Below, piece by piece: positions 1 through 8,285 of a DNA stretch of 64,000 nt (position 1 is the first letter of the stretch; each line of letters opens with the position of its first letter). The stretch is from positions 16,367 through 80,366 of the forward strand of contig JAGBMJ010000011.1 in assembly GCA_017634975.1 (NCBI GenBank), written 5' to 3'. The position numbers were made by a program, and so were the translations under genes. Under the pieces are notes generated by a model that saw nothing but the letters and a program-made list of their open reading frames with translations, was not told where the DNA came from and ran no database searches. The stretch comes from Lachnospiraceae bacterium (lineage in GTDB: Bacteria; Bacillota; Clostridia; Lachnospirales; Lachnospiraceae).

Positions 1-111
1 CAGTTTAAGAGGCTGGATATGTACCGGACTGCGATCCGGGACAAAGTATCGCGTGCAATAAATACGGATGAGTTGGATCATATTTTCAATACGGATGGAG
101 TTGTCGAATAA
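1..111 (+). CDS. 3' end of an unidentified gene (partial)
   Basis: Frame 1 is open from the first base to a TAA at 109-111, giving 36 C-terminal residues. They are charged and probably helical (RLDMYRTAIRDKVSRAIN...), and include no motif I recognise. The next gene begins 18 bp downstream with its own ribosome binding site (AGAAGGAAAGG), so the two are probably co-transcribed. Identity cannot be decided from this fragment. Confidence 0.55.
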   Translation, partial: QFKRLDMYRTAIRDKVSRAINTDELDHIFNTDGVVE

Positions 112-129
112 GAAGGAAAGGTAACATAT

Positions 130-594
130 ATGGGGATTTCATTCAGACATTCTGCCGGATTCGGTAAAAGGATGGAATACAATCTGGTGGGTAAGATGCT
201 CATGGAAGGGCTCGATGTTTACCTTCCGCTTGTTGATGATCACGGTGTGGACTGTGTTATCAAAAAAGAAGACGGTACCTTTATCGAGGTACAGATTAAG
301 GCCAGATCCAATGAGGTAACAGACGGCGATGCAGCTTTGTTTTCAGCAATCACGCATGATCTGACTGAAAATTTCTATTTTGTGTTCTATTCTGAGCGCT
401 TGGAGATGATGTGGATCCTTTCATCGGAAGAGTTTCTTCAAGAATGTGTTACAAATAAGACCGGGAAGAATGCGGGAAAAAGAAGTATCTGGTTCAATGG
501 AAATCGAAAGGATAAGAAAACCGGAATCAAGAAAGAATACTGTAAGAAGCAGTTTGAGAAATATATAGCTAAAGACTTTTCGAGATTTCATTGA
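130..594 (+). CDS. PD-(D/E)XK nuclease-like protein, 154 aa
   Basis: The protein is short and soluble. It starts with a helix containing a conserved-looking Glu (GKRMEYNLVGKML). A strand-turn-strand follows with the order HGVDCVI...GTFIEVQIKAR (around residues 38-60). The D-x(n)-E/Q-x-K spacing matches the catalytic core of the PD-(D/E)XK nuclease fold seen in restriction-type and DUF4365-like proteins. The Asp of HGVD, the Glu of IEV and the Lys of QIK would be the metal and catalytic residues. The C-terminal third is basic (KNAGKRS, NRKDKKTGIKK) and could contact nucleic acid. It precedes an AlbA_2/ATPase gene by 24 bp, suggesting a two-gene unit. Fold assignment is inference from motif spacing; the target is unknown. 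Confidence 0.6.
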   Translation: MGISFRHSAGFGKRMEYNLVGKMLMEGLDVYLPLVDDHGVDCVIKKEDGTFIEVQIKARSNEVTDGDAALFSAITHDLTENFYFVFYSERLEMMWILSSEEFLQECVTNKTGKNAGKRSIWFNGNRKDKKTGIKKEYCKKQFEKYIAKDFSRFH

Positions 595-618
595 ATTATA
601 AGGTTGGAGGTATTGTTT

Positions 619-1968
619 ATGGCTGAAAGTCAAAACATTGAATATAAAGAGTCCTGGCGGGATGAATATCTGAAGTGGCTTTGCGGCTTTGCCAATGCTC
701 AGGGCGGCACTATTTATATCGGTATTGATGATGCCGGAAATGTTGTCGGCGTAAAGGATATCAAAAAGCTGATGGAAGATATCCCGAACAAGATTCAGTC
801 CGGGCTTGGCATTGTTGCCGATGTGAATAAACATACGAAGGATGGGAAAGACTATCTTGAAATAAAGGTTGATCCGAGTTCATATCCCATCAGCTATCAT
901 GGGGAGTTTCATTATCGGAGCGGTGCAACCAAGCAGCAACTGACCGGAATTGCATTGACGGAATTCATCACGAAAAAGACCGGAGTCAGGTGGGAAGATG
1001 TAACTGTCGATGGAATTACCGTTGATGATCTGGATGCGGAAAGCTTTAAGATTTTCAGAAGAGAGGCGCTTCGCAGCAAGCGGATGACTGAGGCTGAGCT
1101 TAATATTTCGAACGAGGAGCTTCTGTCCAAGCTGAAACTTATATCAAACGGAAAGCTGAAGCGTTCAGCAGTGCTGTTGTTCTACGGTGATCCGAGTATT
1201 GTGCAGGTCGGTAGTTTTGTTAAAGTCGGCAAATTTGCGAACGGAACCGTGGAGTATCATGATGACCTTGAAGGTTCGCTTATATCTACGGCAGATAAGA
1301 TTGTGGATCTGATTTATCTGAAATATTTGAAGGCAAAAATCACATATGAGCACGACCGGCGGGTAGAGACTTATCCTTTTGCACGTAACGCCATCCGCGA
1401 AGCAATCTACAACGCTATAGCTCATAACTGCTATATGTACGGTACTCCGATACAGATACGGATTGAGGAAGAGCAGATCATTATAAGCAACCGCTGCATC
1501 CTTCCTGAGGGATGGACTGCGGAAACCTTGATGCAGCCCCACGATTCCATACCGTACAATCCTGACATTGCCAATGTGTTTTACAGGGCGGGATATATAG
1601 AAACCTGGGGACAAGGGATTCAAAAGATCTGTGATGAGTGCAAAGCACTTGGAGCCGATCTTCCGAAATATGAAATAATCGGAACAGGGCTCAGAGTGTA
1701 CTTCCCGGCACTTAAGAGTGCTCTTATAGATCAGCCTAAAGTGCCAAAGGGCCAAAGTGCCAAAACGGATGGCACTTTGGATGACACTATGGCACTAAAG
1801 ATAATTGAGATAATACGCAGTAAGCCTGATATTACTCTTGATAAATTGTCAGAAGAGGCCGGAATCGCCAGAAGAACATTGGTGAGATATATGAGTAATC
1901 TTAAAGATGAAGGTCGTATAGAGCGCATCGGAGGAAAACGTTATGGGCACTGGCAAATAAATGGGTGA
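619..1968 (+). CDS. AlbA_2 domain / GHKL-type ATP-binding protein with C-terminal winged helix
   Basis: ATG at 619 is preferred over an upstream TTG because GGAGG (606-610) lies 8 bp before it; the product is 449 aa. Residues 1-120 (NIEYKESW..., FANAQGGTIYIGIDDAG, YRSGATKQQLTG) are the Schlafen-like AlbA_2 domain, a nucleic-acid-binding fold. Residues about 240-370 (REAIYNAIAHNCY, EDQ-like strands, GYIETWGQGIQKI) match the HATPase_c_4 domain found with it. The last 60 residues form a winged helix (LDKLSEEAGIARRTLVRYMSNL). Such proteins are usually annotated as putative transcriptional regulators or RecG-like proteins, and related architectures occur in defence islands. Between the ATPase and wHTH parts the DNA carries repeated GGCACTTT half-sites, listed separately. 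Exact role is unknown. Confidence 0.85.
   Translation: MAESQNIEYKESWRDEYLKWLCGFANAQGGTIYIGIDDAGNVVGVKDIKKLMEDIPNKIQSGLGIVADVNKHTKDGKDYLEIKVDPSSYPISYHGEFHYRSGATKQQLTGIALTEFITKKTGVRWEDVTVDGITVDDLDAESFKIFRREALRSKRMTEAELNISNEELLSKLKLISNGKLKRSAVLLFYGDPSIVQVGSFVKVGKFANGTVEYHDDLEGSLISTADKIVDLIYLKYLKAKITYEHDRRVETYPFARNAIREAIYNAIAHNCYMYGTPIQIRIEEEQIIISNRCILPEGWTAETLMQPHDSIPYNPDIANVFYRAGYIETWGQGIQKICDECKALGADLPKYEIIGTGLRVYFPALKSALIDQPKVPKGQSAKTDGTLDDTMALKIIEIIRSKPDITLDKLSEEAGIARRTLVRYMSNLKDEGRIERIGGKRYGHWQING
1707..1796. repeat. Cluster of GGCACTTT/AAAGTGCC half-sites inside the AlbA_2 gene
   Basis: Within 90 bp the octamer AAAGTGCC or its complement recurs: GGCACTT-A-AGAGTGCT at 1707-1721 (an imperfect palindrome), AAAGTGCC at 1738 and 1754, GGCACTTT at 1771 and GGCACT at 1791. 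The segment encodes the low-complexity linker between the ATPase and the winged helix. Similar linkers rich in Gly-Thr-Leu are common in this protein family, so this may be a hypervariable linker or an intragenic binding site. Confidence 0.6.
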
Positions 1969-2015
1969 GAAAAAAAGTCTTTGCAGTATAGGAACAGATA
2001 GGGAGGCGAAAGTGA

Positions 2016-2825
2016 ATGCGTATAGAAATCGGTCAATTTGAGTATACCGAATGCTGGGAAGGTGTTTTATACAAGAAGCTTTCGGACTATCCCAATATTA
2101 CAAAATGGGAAATTCAGAACATTCTGGATTTTACAAAATATGAAGCTGACAATGGGCGGAGCTGTGATATAGATGCAGAAGAGAGCATTATCTGTGCGAT
2201 AGAGGATTACAGGACGAACAAGCCTGCAGATCGTCTGCTTCCGCCTGACAAAATAACAGAGTGTACTGCATGTCCGAAGTATAAAGGCTGCATGACGGAT
2301 TTGGTTTGCCATACGTCGTCCCTTGAGGATGCAATAAGCATTTTGAATTGCGGCGCTCTCTTGTCCGCTGTATTGGCACGCAAGAAAAGTGCAAAAGAGC
2401 TTAAGGCTGAAAGTAGAAACGCTGCAAATGATCCGGAAGACTACTTCGATTATGTCATGTTTGCCTGGGGAAACTGTCAGGCAGGTGACAGATTGGTAAT
2501 GGAAAGAAAGCTTGGTAGATTTCCTGACGAAAATGATCTGAGCCGCGGATTTGAACCCGGAGTCCGGTTCTTTTTCAGATATAAGGACATAATAACTCAT
2601 CCGAATGCAGTTTTTGATGGAGTGTTACCGATCAAGGTTAAGAATGAAGTAATCTTACAGGATTGGGTTCATTTGATTGTTGTTCCGAGTGAGTACAGAT
2701 CAGAAATAGAACCGTATATTCCTGATGCATTATCGGAGAAAGTCCATTTTGTTGAACGAGGTGGTTCTGATATTTGGAAATGGTCTGAGATTGCATATGA
2801 AATTGCGATAAACAATAGAAGGTGA
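2016..2825 (+). CDS. Conserved protein, possible ADP-ribosyltransferase (DarT-like) fold, 269 aa
   Basis: The start is supported by GGGAGG at 2001-2006. No signal peptide or membrane segment is seen. The central segment reads CHTSSLEDAISILNCGALLS (around residue 97). It follows a Cys cluster (CTACPKYKGCMTD). The H-T/S-x(n)-I-x-I-L-x-x-G-x-L-x-S pattern is the NAD-binding signature region of DarT/KptA-like ADP-ribosyltransferases. A later strand pair (VFDGVLPIKV...EVILQDWVHLIVVP) could hold the catalytic Glu. Relatives I recall are misleadingly labelled 'phosphate ABC transporter ATPase', but there is no Walker motif here. It sits 47 bp after the AlbA_2 gene. The family call is inference; the gene itself is secure. 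Confidence 0.5.
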   Translation: MRIEIGQFEYTECWEGVLYKKLSDYPNITKWEIQNILDFTKYEADNGRSCDIDAEESIICAIEDYRTNKPADRLLPPDKITECTACPKYKGCMTDLVCHTSSLEDAISILNCGALLSAVLARKKSAKELKAESRNAANDPEDYFDYVMFAWGNCQAGDRLVMERKLGRFPDENDLSRGFEPGVRFFFRYKDIITHPNAVFDGVLPIKVKNEVILQDWVHLIVVPSEYRSEIEPYIPDALSEKVHFVERGGSDIWKWSEIAYEIAINNRR

Positions 2826-2845
2826 TGTCAAAGAGGAATTATTTT

Positions 2846-3355
2846 ATGATTGATATTTCAAAACTCAGTAGGCGTTACTTTGTTCGTACTTTGAAAGAAT
2901 CGGACGTAGAGATGCTTGTAGAGCTCTGTAGACTGAATACAGTATTTTATGAATATACCGAGGCACGTCCAACCAGAGAAAACATTCTTGACGATATGCA
3001 TGCGACACCACCGGGAATAACTATGGAAGATAAATACTACTTTGGCTTTTTTGATGACCAGGAGCTGGTTGCCATTATGGATTTGATCGATGGGTATCCT
3101 AAACTGGAGATTGCGTATATTGGCTTTTTTATGATGAATCCGCAGTATCAGGGGAAGCAGATAGGAACCGCTATTGTTGGAGAAGTTATTGACTATTTAC
3201 AAAGCATAGGAAAAACAGCGGTTCGCCTGGCAATAGATAAAGGTAATCCACAGTCTTCGCATTTCTGGAAGAAGAACGGCTTTGAGGTTATATCTGAGGC
3301 TGATGTGAATGGTTGGACAAAGCTGGTGGCGGAGAAGAGAATAAAGGATTTTTGA
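2846..3355 (+). CDS. GNAT family N-acetyltransferase
   Basis: The GNAT acetyl-CoA site is visible as FFMMNPQYQGKQIGTAIVGE (motif A, Q/R-x-x-G-x-G/A type; here QGKQIGTA). It is followed by the motif B region VRLAIDKGNPQSSHFWKKNGF, in which the Asn-Pro and Trp-Lys-Lys-Asn-Gly-Phe end is typical. Two starts are possible: ATG 2825, which overlaps the preceding stop codon, or ATG 2846 with AAGAGG (2831-2836) 9 bp upstream. The latter is preferred. The amino-group substrate cannot be told from sequence. It is the first of three unrelated GNAT genes in this cargo block. Confidence 0.9.
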   Translation: MIDISKLSRRYFVRTLKESDVEMLVELCRLNTVFYEYTEARPTRENILDDMHATPPGITMEDKYYFGFFDDQELVAIMDLIDGYPKLEIAYIGFFMMNPQYQGKQIGTAIVGEVIDYLQSIGKTAVRLAIDKGNPQSSHFWKKNGFEVISEADVNGWTKLVAEKRIKDF

Positions 3356-3360
3356 GATGA

Positions 3361-3456
3361 TACATTGCCGAACTGCTGGAACAGTATGGTGAGGGAAAGG
3401 AAATCTATATTTTCCGAACCAGAGAGGATGCAAATACATATTTGGAGAATATATAG
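3361..3456 (+). pseudogene. Remnant of a C-terminal coding segment (32 codons)
   Basis: Between the GNAT stop and the Nudix start a frame is open for 32 codons from an in-frame TGA (3358-3360) to TAG (3454-3456). It has no start codon. The translation (YIAELLEQYGEGKEIYIFRT...DANTYLENI) has normal protein composition and ends exactly at the next ATG. The best reading is the tail of a gene whose front was lost when cargo genes were joined. Confidence 0.45.
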
Positions 3457-3906
3457 ATGGCAAAAACGGAAAGCGTAGAATTGACAGTGCTTTGTCTCAT
3501 TCAAGATGGAGACAAAATTCTGCTGCAAAATAGAGTAAAAAAGGACTGGAAGGGATATACACTCCCGGGCGGTCACGTTGAATCCGGGGAATCTTTTGTC
3601 GATGCTGTGAAACGAGAGATGAAAGAAGAGACCGGTCTGGATATTATTAATCCGAGGTTGGCTGGAATAAAACAATTTCCGATAGAAAATGGGAGGTACA
3701 TTGTGCTTCTGTTTAAAACGGAGCAGTTCTCCGGAGAGGTGGTTTCTTCTGAAGAAGGGCAAATGGAATGGATTGGCTACAACAGCCTTTCGGAAATAGA
3801 TGTCGTAGATGATTTGGAAGAACTATTGAGAGTCATCAACGATCCGGAATTAACAGAATTTCAATATCTGGTGGATAATGATATCTGGACTGTTTCGGTG
3901 AAATAG
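3457..3906 (+). CDS. Nudix hydrolase (MutT-like, 8-oxo-dGTP diphosphatase type)
   Basis: The Nudix box is complete at about residues 37-59: GGHVESGESFVDAVKREMKE then ETG. This gives the G-x5-E-x7-R-E-x2-E-E-x-G pattern that binds the divalent metal and cleaves nucleoside-diphosphate-linked substrates. Length (149 aa) is normal for a single-domain Nudix protein. It begins with LTVLCLIQDGDKILLQNR, typical of MutT-related enzymes that clean oxidised nucleotides, but substrate range in this family is wide. It directly follows the gene remnant and precedes a second GNAT gene. Confidence 0.9.
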   Translation: MAKTESVELTVLCLIQDGDKILLQNRVKKDWKGYTLPGGHVESGESFVDAVKREMKEETGLDIINPRLAGIKQFPIENGRYIVLLFKTEQFSGEVVSSEEGQMEWIGYNSLSEIDVVDDLEELLRVINDPELTEFQYLVDNDIWTVSVK

Positions 3907-3932
3907 CATAGAAATGATGGAGGCTGAATTAA

Positions 3933-4487
3933 ATGATATTAACTGAAGAAAAATATGAACTGGATGGGAGAAAGATATTGCTTCGTAGCGCAAATGAAAG
4001 TGCTGATGATGCCAATATGCTGATCGATTATCTGAAAACCGTCACAGGGGAGACAAGATTTCTGATGTGCGAACCGGATGAGGTCAAATATACTACTGAG
4101 AGGGAACTTAGTTTTATCAAGGAACATAATGAATCAGAAAATGGTTTATTGATACTTGCATTTGTTGACGGAGAGTATGCAGGAAATTGTTCTTTTGAAG
4201 GAAAGACAAGCAGCCGCAGGGCAAAACACCGCGCTGGAATAGGAATTGCCTTGTTCCAGAAGTATACGGGCTTTGGCTTGGGGAGACTGCTTCTTGAAGT
4301 CCTTCTTCGCAAGATAAAAGAACAGGGATATGAACAGGCCGAGTTGACTGTGGTAGGCGGTAATGACAGAGCTTATCATCTTTATGAAAGCCTGGGATTT
4401 AAAGAGTGCGGTCGTATACCGAACGCAAACAAATATGATGATGGGACTTATAGCGATGATATATTGATGGTATGTGATTTAACATAA
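3933..4487 (+). CDS. GNAT family N-acetyltransferase
   Basis: This 184-aa protein carries the acetyl-CoA loop GIALFQKYTGFGLGRLLLEV (motif A; Q/K-x-x-G-x-G/L pattern) around residue 108. Motif B reads ELTVVGGNDRAYHLYESLGF, with Asn, Tyr and the Leu-Gly-Phe end expected for GNATs. The C-terminus (YSDDILMVCDL) resembles acetyltransferases close to RimI/RimL types that act on protein or small-molecule amines. GGAGG at 3919-3923 (ATGATGGAGG context) precedes the ATG. The substrate is unknown. Confidence 0.9.
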   Translation: MILTEEKYELDGRKILLRSANESADDANMLIDYLKTVTGETRFLMCEPDEVKYTTERELSFIKEHNESENGLLILAFVDGEYAGNCSFEGKTSSRRAKHRAGIGIALFQKYTGFGLGRLLLEVLLRKIKEQGYEQAELTVVGGNDRAYHLYESLGFKECGRIPNANKYDDGTYSDDILMVCDLT

Positions 4488-4505
4488 GATTACGGTGATA
4501 TACAG

Positions 4506-4988
4506 ATGGTCAGGATAGAAAAAGTTAACGGTAAAAATGTATGGGATCTGTTGAAACTGAAGGTTTCAGACGAACAGCGAAGTTTCGTTGCCAGTAACGA
4601 TACCAGCATCATAGAGGCATATACTGCGATTACTGGGAATGGATATGCTTTCCCATTTGGGATATATGAAGAGAATACACCAGTCGGGTTCCTTATGATT
4701 GGCTTTGATGTTGATGATTATTGGGATGATGCGCCTGAAATAGCAAAGGGAAATTACAATTTGTGGCGCCTGATGATAGATAAGGCATATCAGGGCAGAG
4801 GATATGGAAAAGAAGCCGTCAGTCTTGCACTGGATTTTATTAAATCATCTCCTTGCGGATTGGCTGAATACTGTTGGTTGTCATATGAACCGGAAAATGA
4901 GGTTGCCAAAAAGCTTTATAGTTCGTTCGGATTCAATGAAACGGGCGATATGGATGGCGAGGAATTGATAGCCGTCTTGAAATTATAA
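4506..4988 (+). CDS. GNAT family N-acetyltransferase (spermidine-acetyltransferase-like)
   Basis: This 160-aa protein shows LWRLMIDKAYQGRGYGKEAV (motif A with QGRGYG, the classic Q/R-G-x-G-x-G loop). It ends with the GNAT signature LSYEPENEVAKKLYSSFGF. The segment VGFLMIGFDVDD...NYNLWRLMID resembles diamine/spermidine N-acetyltransferases such as the BltD/PaiA relatives, but specificity is not proven. It follows the previous GNAT by 18 bp and probably shares its transcript. Confidence 0.88.
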   Translation: MVRIEKVNGKNVWDLLKLKVSDEQRSFVASNDTSIIEAYTAITGNGYAFPFGIYEENTPVGFLMIGFDVDDYWDDAPEIAKGNYNLWRLMIDKAYQGRGYGKEAVSLALDFIKSSPCGLAEYCWLSYEPENEVAKKLYSSFGFNETGDMDGEELIAVLKL

Positions 4989-5075
4989 ATGCCTGCCTAA
5001 GAGTGCACAGAATGTCGGGTGCCAAATCCATAAGCTGATATACTGATGGTACAGTGAGCGAAGGGAGTGAGTAAG

Positions 5076-5906
5076 ATGCAAGGCTGGATTGAAGGATTTC
5101 AGGAATCCATAGATTTCATAGAACAGAATCTGACGGAAGAATTGGACATTGAGAATATTGCAAGTAAGGCAGCTTTGTCTCCGTTCTATTATCAGCGTAT
5201 CTTCGGAGCTCTGTGCGGTATGACTGTCGGTGAATATACCCGTGCGCGCAGGATGTCGCTGGCAGCTCAGGAGCTTAACAGGAAAGATGTGAAGGTGATT
5301 GATATTGCCGTCAAATATGGCTATGATTCTCCAGACAGTTTTGCCAAGGCCTTTCATAAGTTTCATGGGATAACACCATCACAGGCTAAGGAACCGGGTG
5401 CATCGCTCAGATCTTTTGCTCCACTGCATATCAAAATCACGATGGAGGGTGGAACTATGTTAGATTATCGTATTGTTGAAAAGGCGCCATTTACTATTGT
5501 TGGAGTGAAAAGACCATTCAATTCGGATACCAGTTATCAGGAGATACCAATGTTTTGGGATGAATGGCTGGCTCAGGGTGAAAAGCGTCCTATAATGGGA
5601 ACCTTTGGCATTTGCCTTGATATGAAGGGAAAGGATTTCGACTACTGGATTGCTGACCTGTATTTCCCTTGGGAAGATATTCCGGAAGGTTGTGAGACCA
5701 GAGTAATACCCGGCAGCGCCTGGGCACAATTTCCGTGTACGATTAAAACGCTTCAGGATACGAACACCAAGATTTGGTCAGAGTGGTTGCCTGCACTTCA
5801 GGGATATTCTCTTGCAGGAGAATATGGCATCGAGGTATATCTTTCGCCGGAAGAGGGATCAGATGATATGAAGGTGTATATCTGGGTGCCGCTAAAAAAA
5901 GACTGA
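5076..5906 (+). CDS. AraC-family regulator with GyrI-like effector-binding domain
   Basis: ATG 5076 is chosen because AAGGGA (5061-5066) is 9 bp upstream; an in-frame GTG at 5067 is too close to it. Residues about 5-105 form the two helix-turn-helix AraC domain (IENIASKAALSPFYYQRIFG and VIDIAVKYGYDSPDSFAKAF). Residues 125-276 (MLDYRIVEKAPFTIVGVKRP ... VYIWVPLKK) form the AraC_E_bind/GyrI-like domain that binds hydrophobic small molecules in Rob/BmrR-type multidrug regulators. It ends the rightward cargo block at a shared terminator. Its target genes are not evident. Confidence 0.92.
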   Translation: MQGWIEGFQESIDFIEQNLTEELDIENIASKAALSPFYYQRIFGALCGMTVGEYTRARRMSLAAQELNRKDVKVIDIAVKYGYDSPDSFAKAFHKFHGITPSQAKEPGASLRSFAPLHIKITMEGGTMLDYRIVEKAPFTIVGVKRPFNSDTSYQEIPMFWDEWLAQGEKRPIMGTFGICLDMKGKDFDYWIADLYFPWEDIPEGCETRVIPGSAWAQFPCTIKTLQDTNTKIWSEWLPALQGYSLAGEYGIEVYLSPEEGSDDMKVYIWVPLKKD

Positions 5907-5921
5907 TCAACAGAAAAGACT

Positions 5922-5955
5922 GCCTCTCGTCCATAACCGGAAGAGAGGCTTTTTT
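5922..5955. terminator. Intrinsic terminator between convergent AraC and polymerase genes
   Basis: The inverted repeat GCCTCTC (5922-5928) / GAGAGGC (5943-5949) is followed by six T residues. It lies between the rightward AraC-type gene and the leftward DNA polymerase stop at 5955. It can end the rightward transcript. Confidence 0.8.
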
Positions 5956-7940
5956 CAGTCTTTTTTATAAAACTGTGTTTCATATCCGTCGGCGCGGAGC
6001 AGGATGTCCGGCATCCAGTCCGGGGATCTACCCATCTGTTCGCAGACAGCTTTGAGATTAACGCGGGGATCACATTCGATGATCAGTTCATCATGAACGT
6101 GACCGACGATGAAGCAGTGCCGGAGCGTTTTCATAGCATTGCAGAGGATGTCCCTGCTGACGGCCTGCACGATGTTCTCTACGAATTTTGGTCCGTAGGA
6201 TTCGATGCGTTCCCATTTCTTTGTAGAGCCCACGCCTTCATAAGTGACGGACTCTCCGCCGAACTGATTTTCACCAATGCGAGGTTTCACATAGGAGAGC
6301 AGGCGACCGGAGGGGAGTTTGATGAAGAGCATTGCGCTTTTGTAAAAGAACTTGATGCCACGTACTTCAGTCTGTATCCGCTGAGTTATTGTTGTTTTCA
6401 CGGCACGGTCGATATCCCACCAGAAGGCGGTGATCATGGGATTTGACTCACGCCAGGAATTGACCAGGGGCTGCAGTTCTTCTTCGGATAAGCCCATTTC
6501 GAGGGCTCCCATTGATTTCAAGGCACCAACGGATCCGCCATATCCGAGAGCGAGTTCTGCGATTTTTCCTTTCTGCCTGAGGTGGCTGTTTACTCCGTGC
6601 TTTTCCACGGGAACGCCGAACATCTGGCTGGCAGAGGCACAATAGATATCTTTACCTTCTGCAAATACTTTGGAGCGCCAGGTCTCACCTGCAAGGAATG
6701 CCAGGACACGGGCTTCGATAGCAGAGAAGTCGGATACTATGAACTTGTATCCGTCTCTTGCAATGAAAGCGGTACGGATCAGCTGGCTGAGTGTATCCGG
6801 GATATCATCGTACAGAAGCTGCAAGGTATCATAATCGCCGCTGCGAACTATCGCTCTGGCCTCAGCAAGGTCATTCATGTGATTCTGCGGAAGGTTCTGC
6901 AACTGTATCAGTCTGCCAGCCCAGCGACCGGAACGGTTTGCTCCATAGAACTGGAACATGCCGTGAGCCCTGCCGTCATTACAAACTGCATTCTGCATTG
7001 CCTGATATTTCTTCACGGAAGATTTGGCAAGTTGCAGGCGGAGCGTAAGGGCTTCTTTGATATCTCCGTTGGTCTCCGGGATCATATTCTTCACATCTTT
7101 TTTACCAAGCGATTCTGCTTCGATTCCGTTCTCAGAGAGCCATTCTTTCATCTGTACAACGCTGTTGGGATTATCGAGACCGGTAAGGTTCTGCATCTGC
7201 AGCATGAGTGCGGATTTGGATTTCTCATCAAATGCGATTGCATTCTGTACCACAGTCATATCCAGCATAATGCCTCTGTCATTGATCTCCTGATCGAGAT
7301 GGTATTCATTCCAGATTTGTTCCGGTACCGGAAATTTGGCAAGGCGTTTCTGTATCGCCATTTCGACTTCTACATCACGCTGATTATATTTCTTAAAGAG
7401 TTCCCATTTCTCAGGATCGTGCTCCGGAAGATTACGGGTACGACCGCCGTTTGCTTTGGTGGGTTTACAGGGGGTGCAGAAGTATCGTATCAGGTCTTTG
7501 CCTTCCTTCAGCTTCTGATCCTGAAGCTTTAATACGGCACCGACACCTTCCAGAGAGAGCGGCAGTCCCATGTAAGCTGACCAGATCATGGAGCATTTCC
7601 ATGATGCCGGATCGAGATAGTGACCGGCGGGATCCTCCGGGATGCTGTAGCCGGTGAAGTATTCCGGGCGATGTCTTTTAAGCCAATTGGAGAGACAGAT
7701 TCTCTCAAAAGCTGCATTGAAAGCCCATTTGGTTACATTCTCATCTGATATTGCTGCAAGGATCTCATCCGGTATGGTATCGCCACAGGCAAGGTCGTAG
7801 ACCGTGACCGGGGATCCATCGATCGAGACTCCGAAGAGCAGTATCTCAAAATTTTCAGACTCAGCGTACTTGTATGCTCCGCATTTGGAGATATCAATGT
7901 TGCTGTAAGTCTCTAAGTCGATTGACATTTCTCTCATCAT
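5955..7940 (-). CDS. Phage family A DNA polymerase with 3'-5' exonuclease
   Basis: Residues 5-190 hold a DnaQ-like proofreading exonuclease (SIDLETYSNID as Exo I, KWAFNAAFERI as Exo II, YNQRDVEVEMAI as Exo III). The polymerase part has motif A DFSAIEARVLAFLAGE, motif B RQKGKIAELALGYGG and motif C VGHVHDELIIE. All catalytic Asp residues and the motif B Arg/Lys are present, so it should be active. About 660 aa is the usual size of the phage PolA type that travels with DUF2815 and DUF2800. Several ATGs crowd the start; 7940 has AAAGG 6 bp upstream. It is the last gene of a leftward replication operon and should copy the phage genome. Confidence 0.95.
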   Translation of the reverse strand: MMREMSIDLETYSNIDISKCGAYKYAESENFEILLFGVSIDGSPVTVYDLACGDTIPDEILAAISDENVTKWAFNAAFERICLSNWLKRHRPEYFTGYSIPEDPAGHYLDPASWKCSMIWSAYMGLPLSLEGVGAVLKLQDQKLKEGKDLIRYFCTPCKPTKANGGRTRNLPEHDPEKWELFKKYNQRDVEVEMAIQKRLAKFPVPEQIWNEYHLDQEINDRGIMLDMTVVQNAIAFDEKSKSALMLQMQNLTGLDNPNSVVQMKEWLSENGIEAESLGKKDVKNMIPETNGDIKEALTLRLQLAKSSVKKYQAMQNAVCNDGRAHGMFQFYGANRSGRWAGRLIQLQNLPQNHMNDLAEARAIVRSGDYDTLQLLYDDIPDTLSQLIRTAFIARDGYKFIVSDFSAIEARVLAFLAGETWRSKVFAEGKDIYCASASQMFGVPVEKHGVNSHLRQKGKIAELALGYGGSVGALKSMGALEMGLSEEELQPLVNSWRESNPMITAFWWDIDRAVKTTITQRIQTEVRGIKFFYKSAMLFIKLPSGRLLSYVKPRIGENQFGGESVTYEGVGSTKKWERIESYGPKFVENIVQAVSRDILCNAMKTLRHCFIVGHVHDELIIECDPRVNLKAVCEQMGRSPDWMPDILLRADGYETQFYKKD

Positions 7941-7997
7941 TGTCATCCTTTCTATGAAAAGAGAAGCGGCAGTTTATGCCTGCCGCCTCCCGTGATC

Positions 7998-8213
7998 TTA
8001 TCGCTTGTCTTCAAAGAGCTTCTGATAACGCAGTTCAGATTCTTTGTAATCAAGCTCATCTTTCTTTTTCTTGCGTTCGTATTCTTCCTTATCCTGAGTC
8101 TTTGCCTGGATCATGAACTTGATACCGAAGATCAGTCCCACGAGGAAGGTCACAAGAAGACCTAAGCATATAATGTTACCGATTAAATTCACTACGTTGT
8201 TTGCAAATTCCAT
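7998..8213 (-). CDS. Small membrane protein with charged coiled tail, 71 aa
   Basis: One transmembrane helix is visible at residues 10-34 (LIGNIICLGLLVTFLVGLIF). It is followed by a highly charged helical tail (DKEEYERKKKKDELDYKESE). A GAGGTACG ribosome binding site precedes the ATG. It lies within the leftward replication operon between the polymerase and the DUF2815 gene. No family is recognised. A membrane anchor within a replication operon may tether replication proteins, but that is speculation. Confidence 0.75.
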   Translation of the reverse strand: MEFANNVVNLIGNIICLGLLVTFLVGLIFGIKFMIQAKTQDKEEYERKKKKDELDYKESELRYQKLFEDKR

Positions 8214-8285
8214 GATACGTACCTCATTCTTTCTTAGATTGTCACAGGCAGCGGCGGTTAAGCCGCCACCTGCTATGGTTGTCAG

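Noticed and set aside
6582-7532. Plus-strand frame of 316 codons
   Set aside because: It lies wholly within the DNA polymerase gene, whose exonuclease and polymerase motifs are intact, and has no ribosome binding site.
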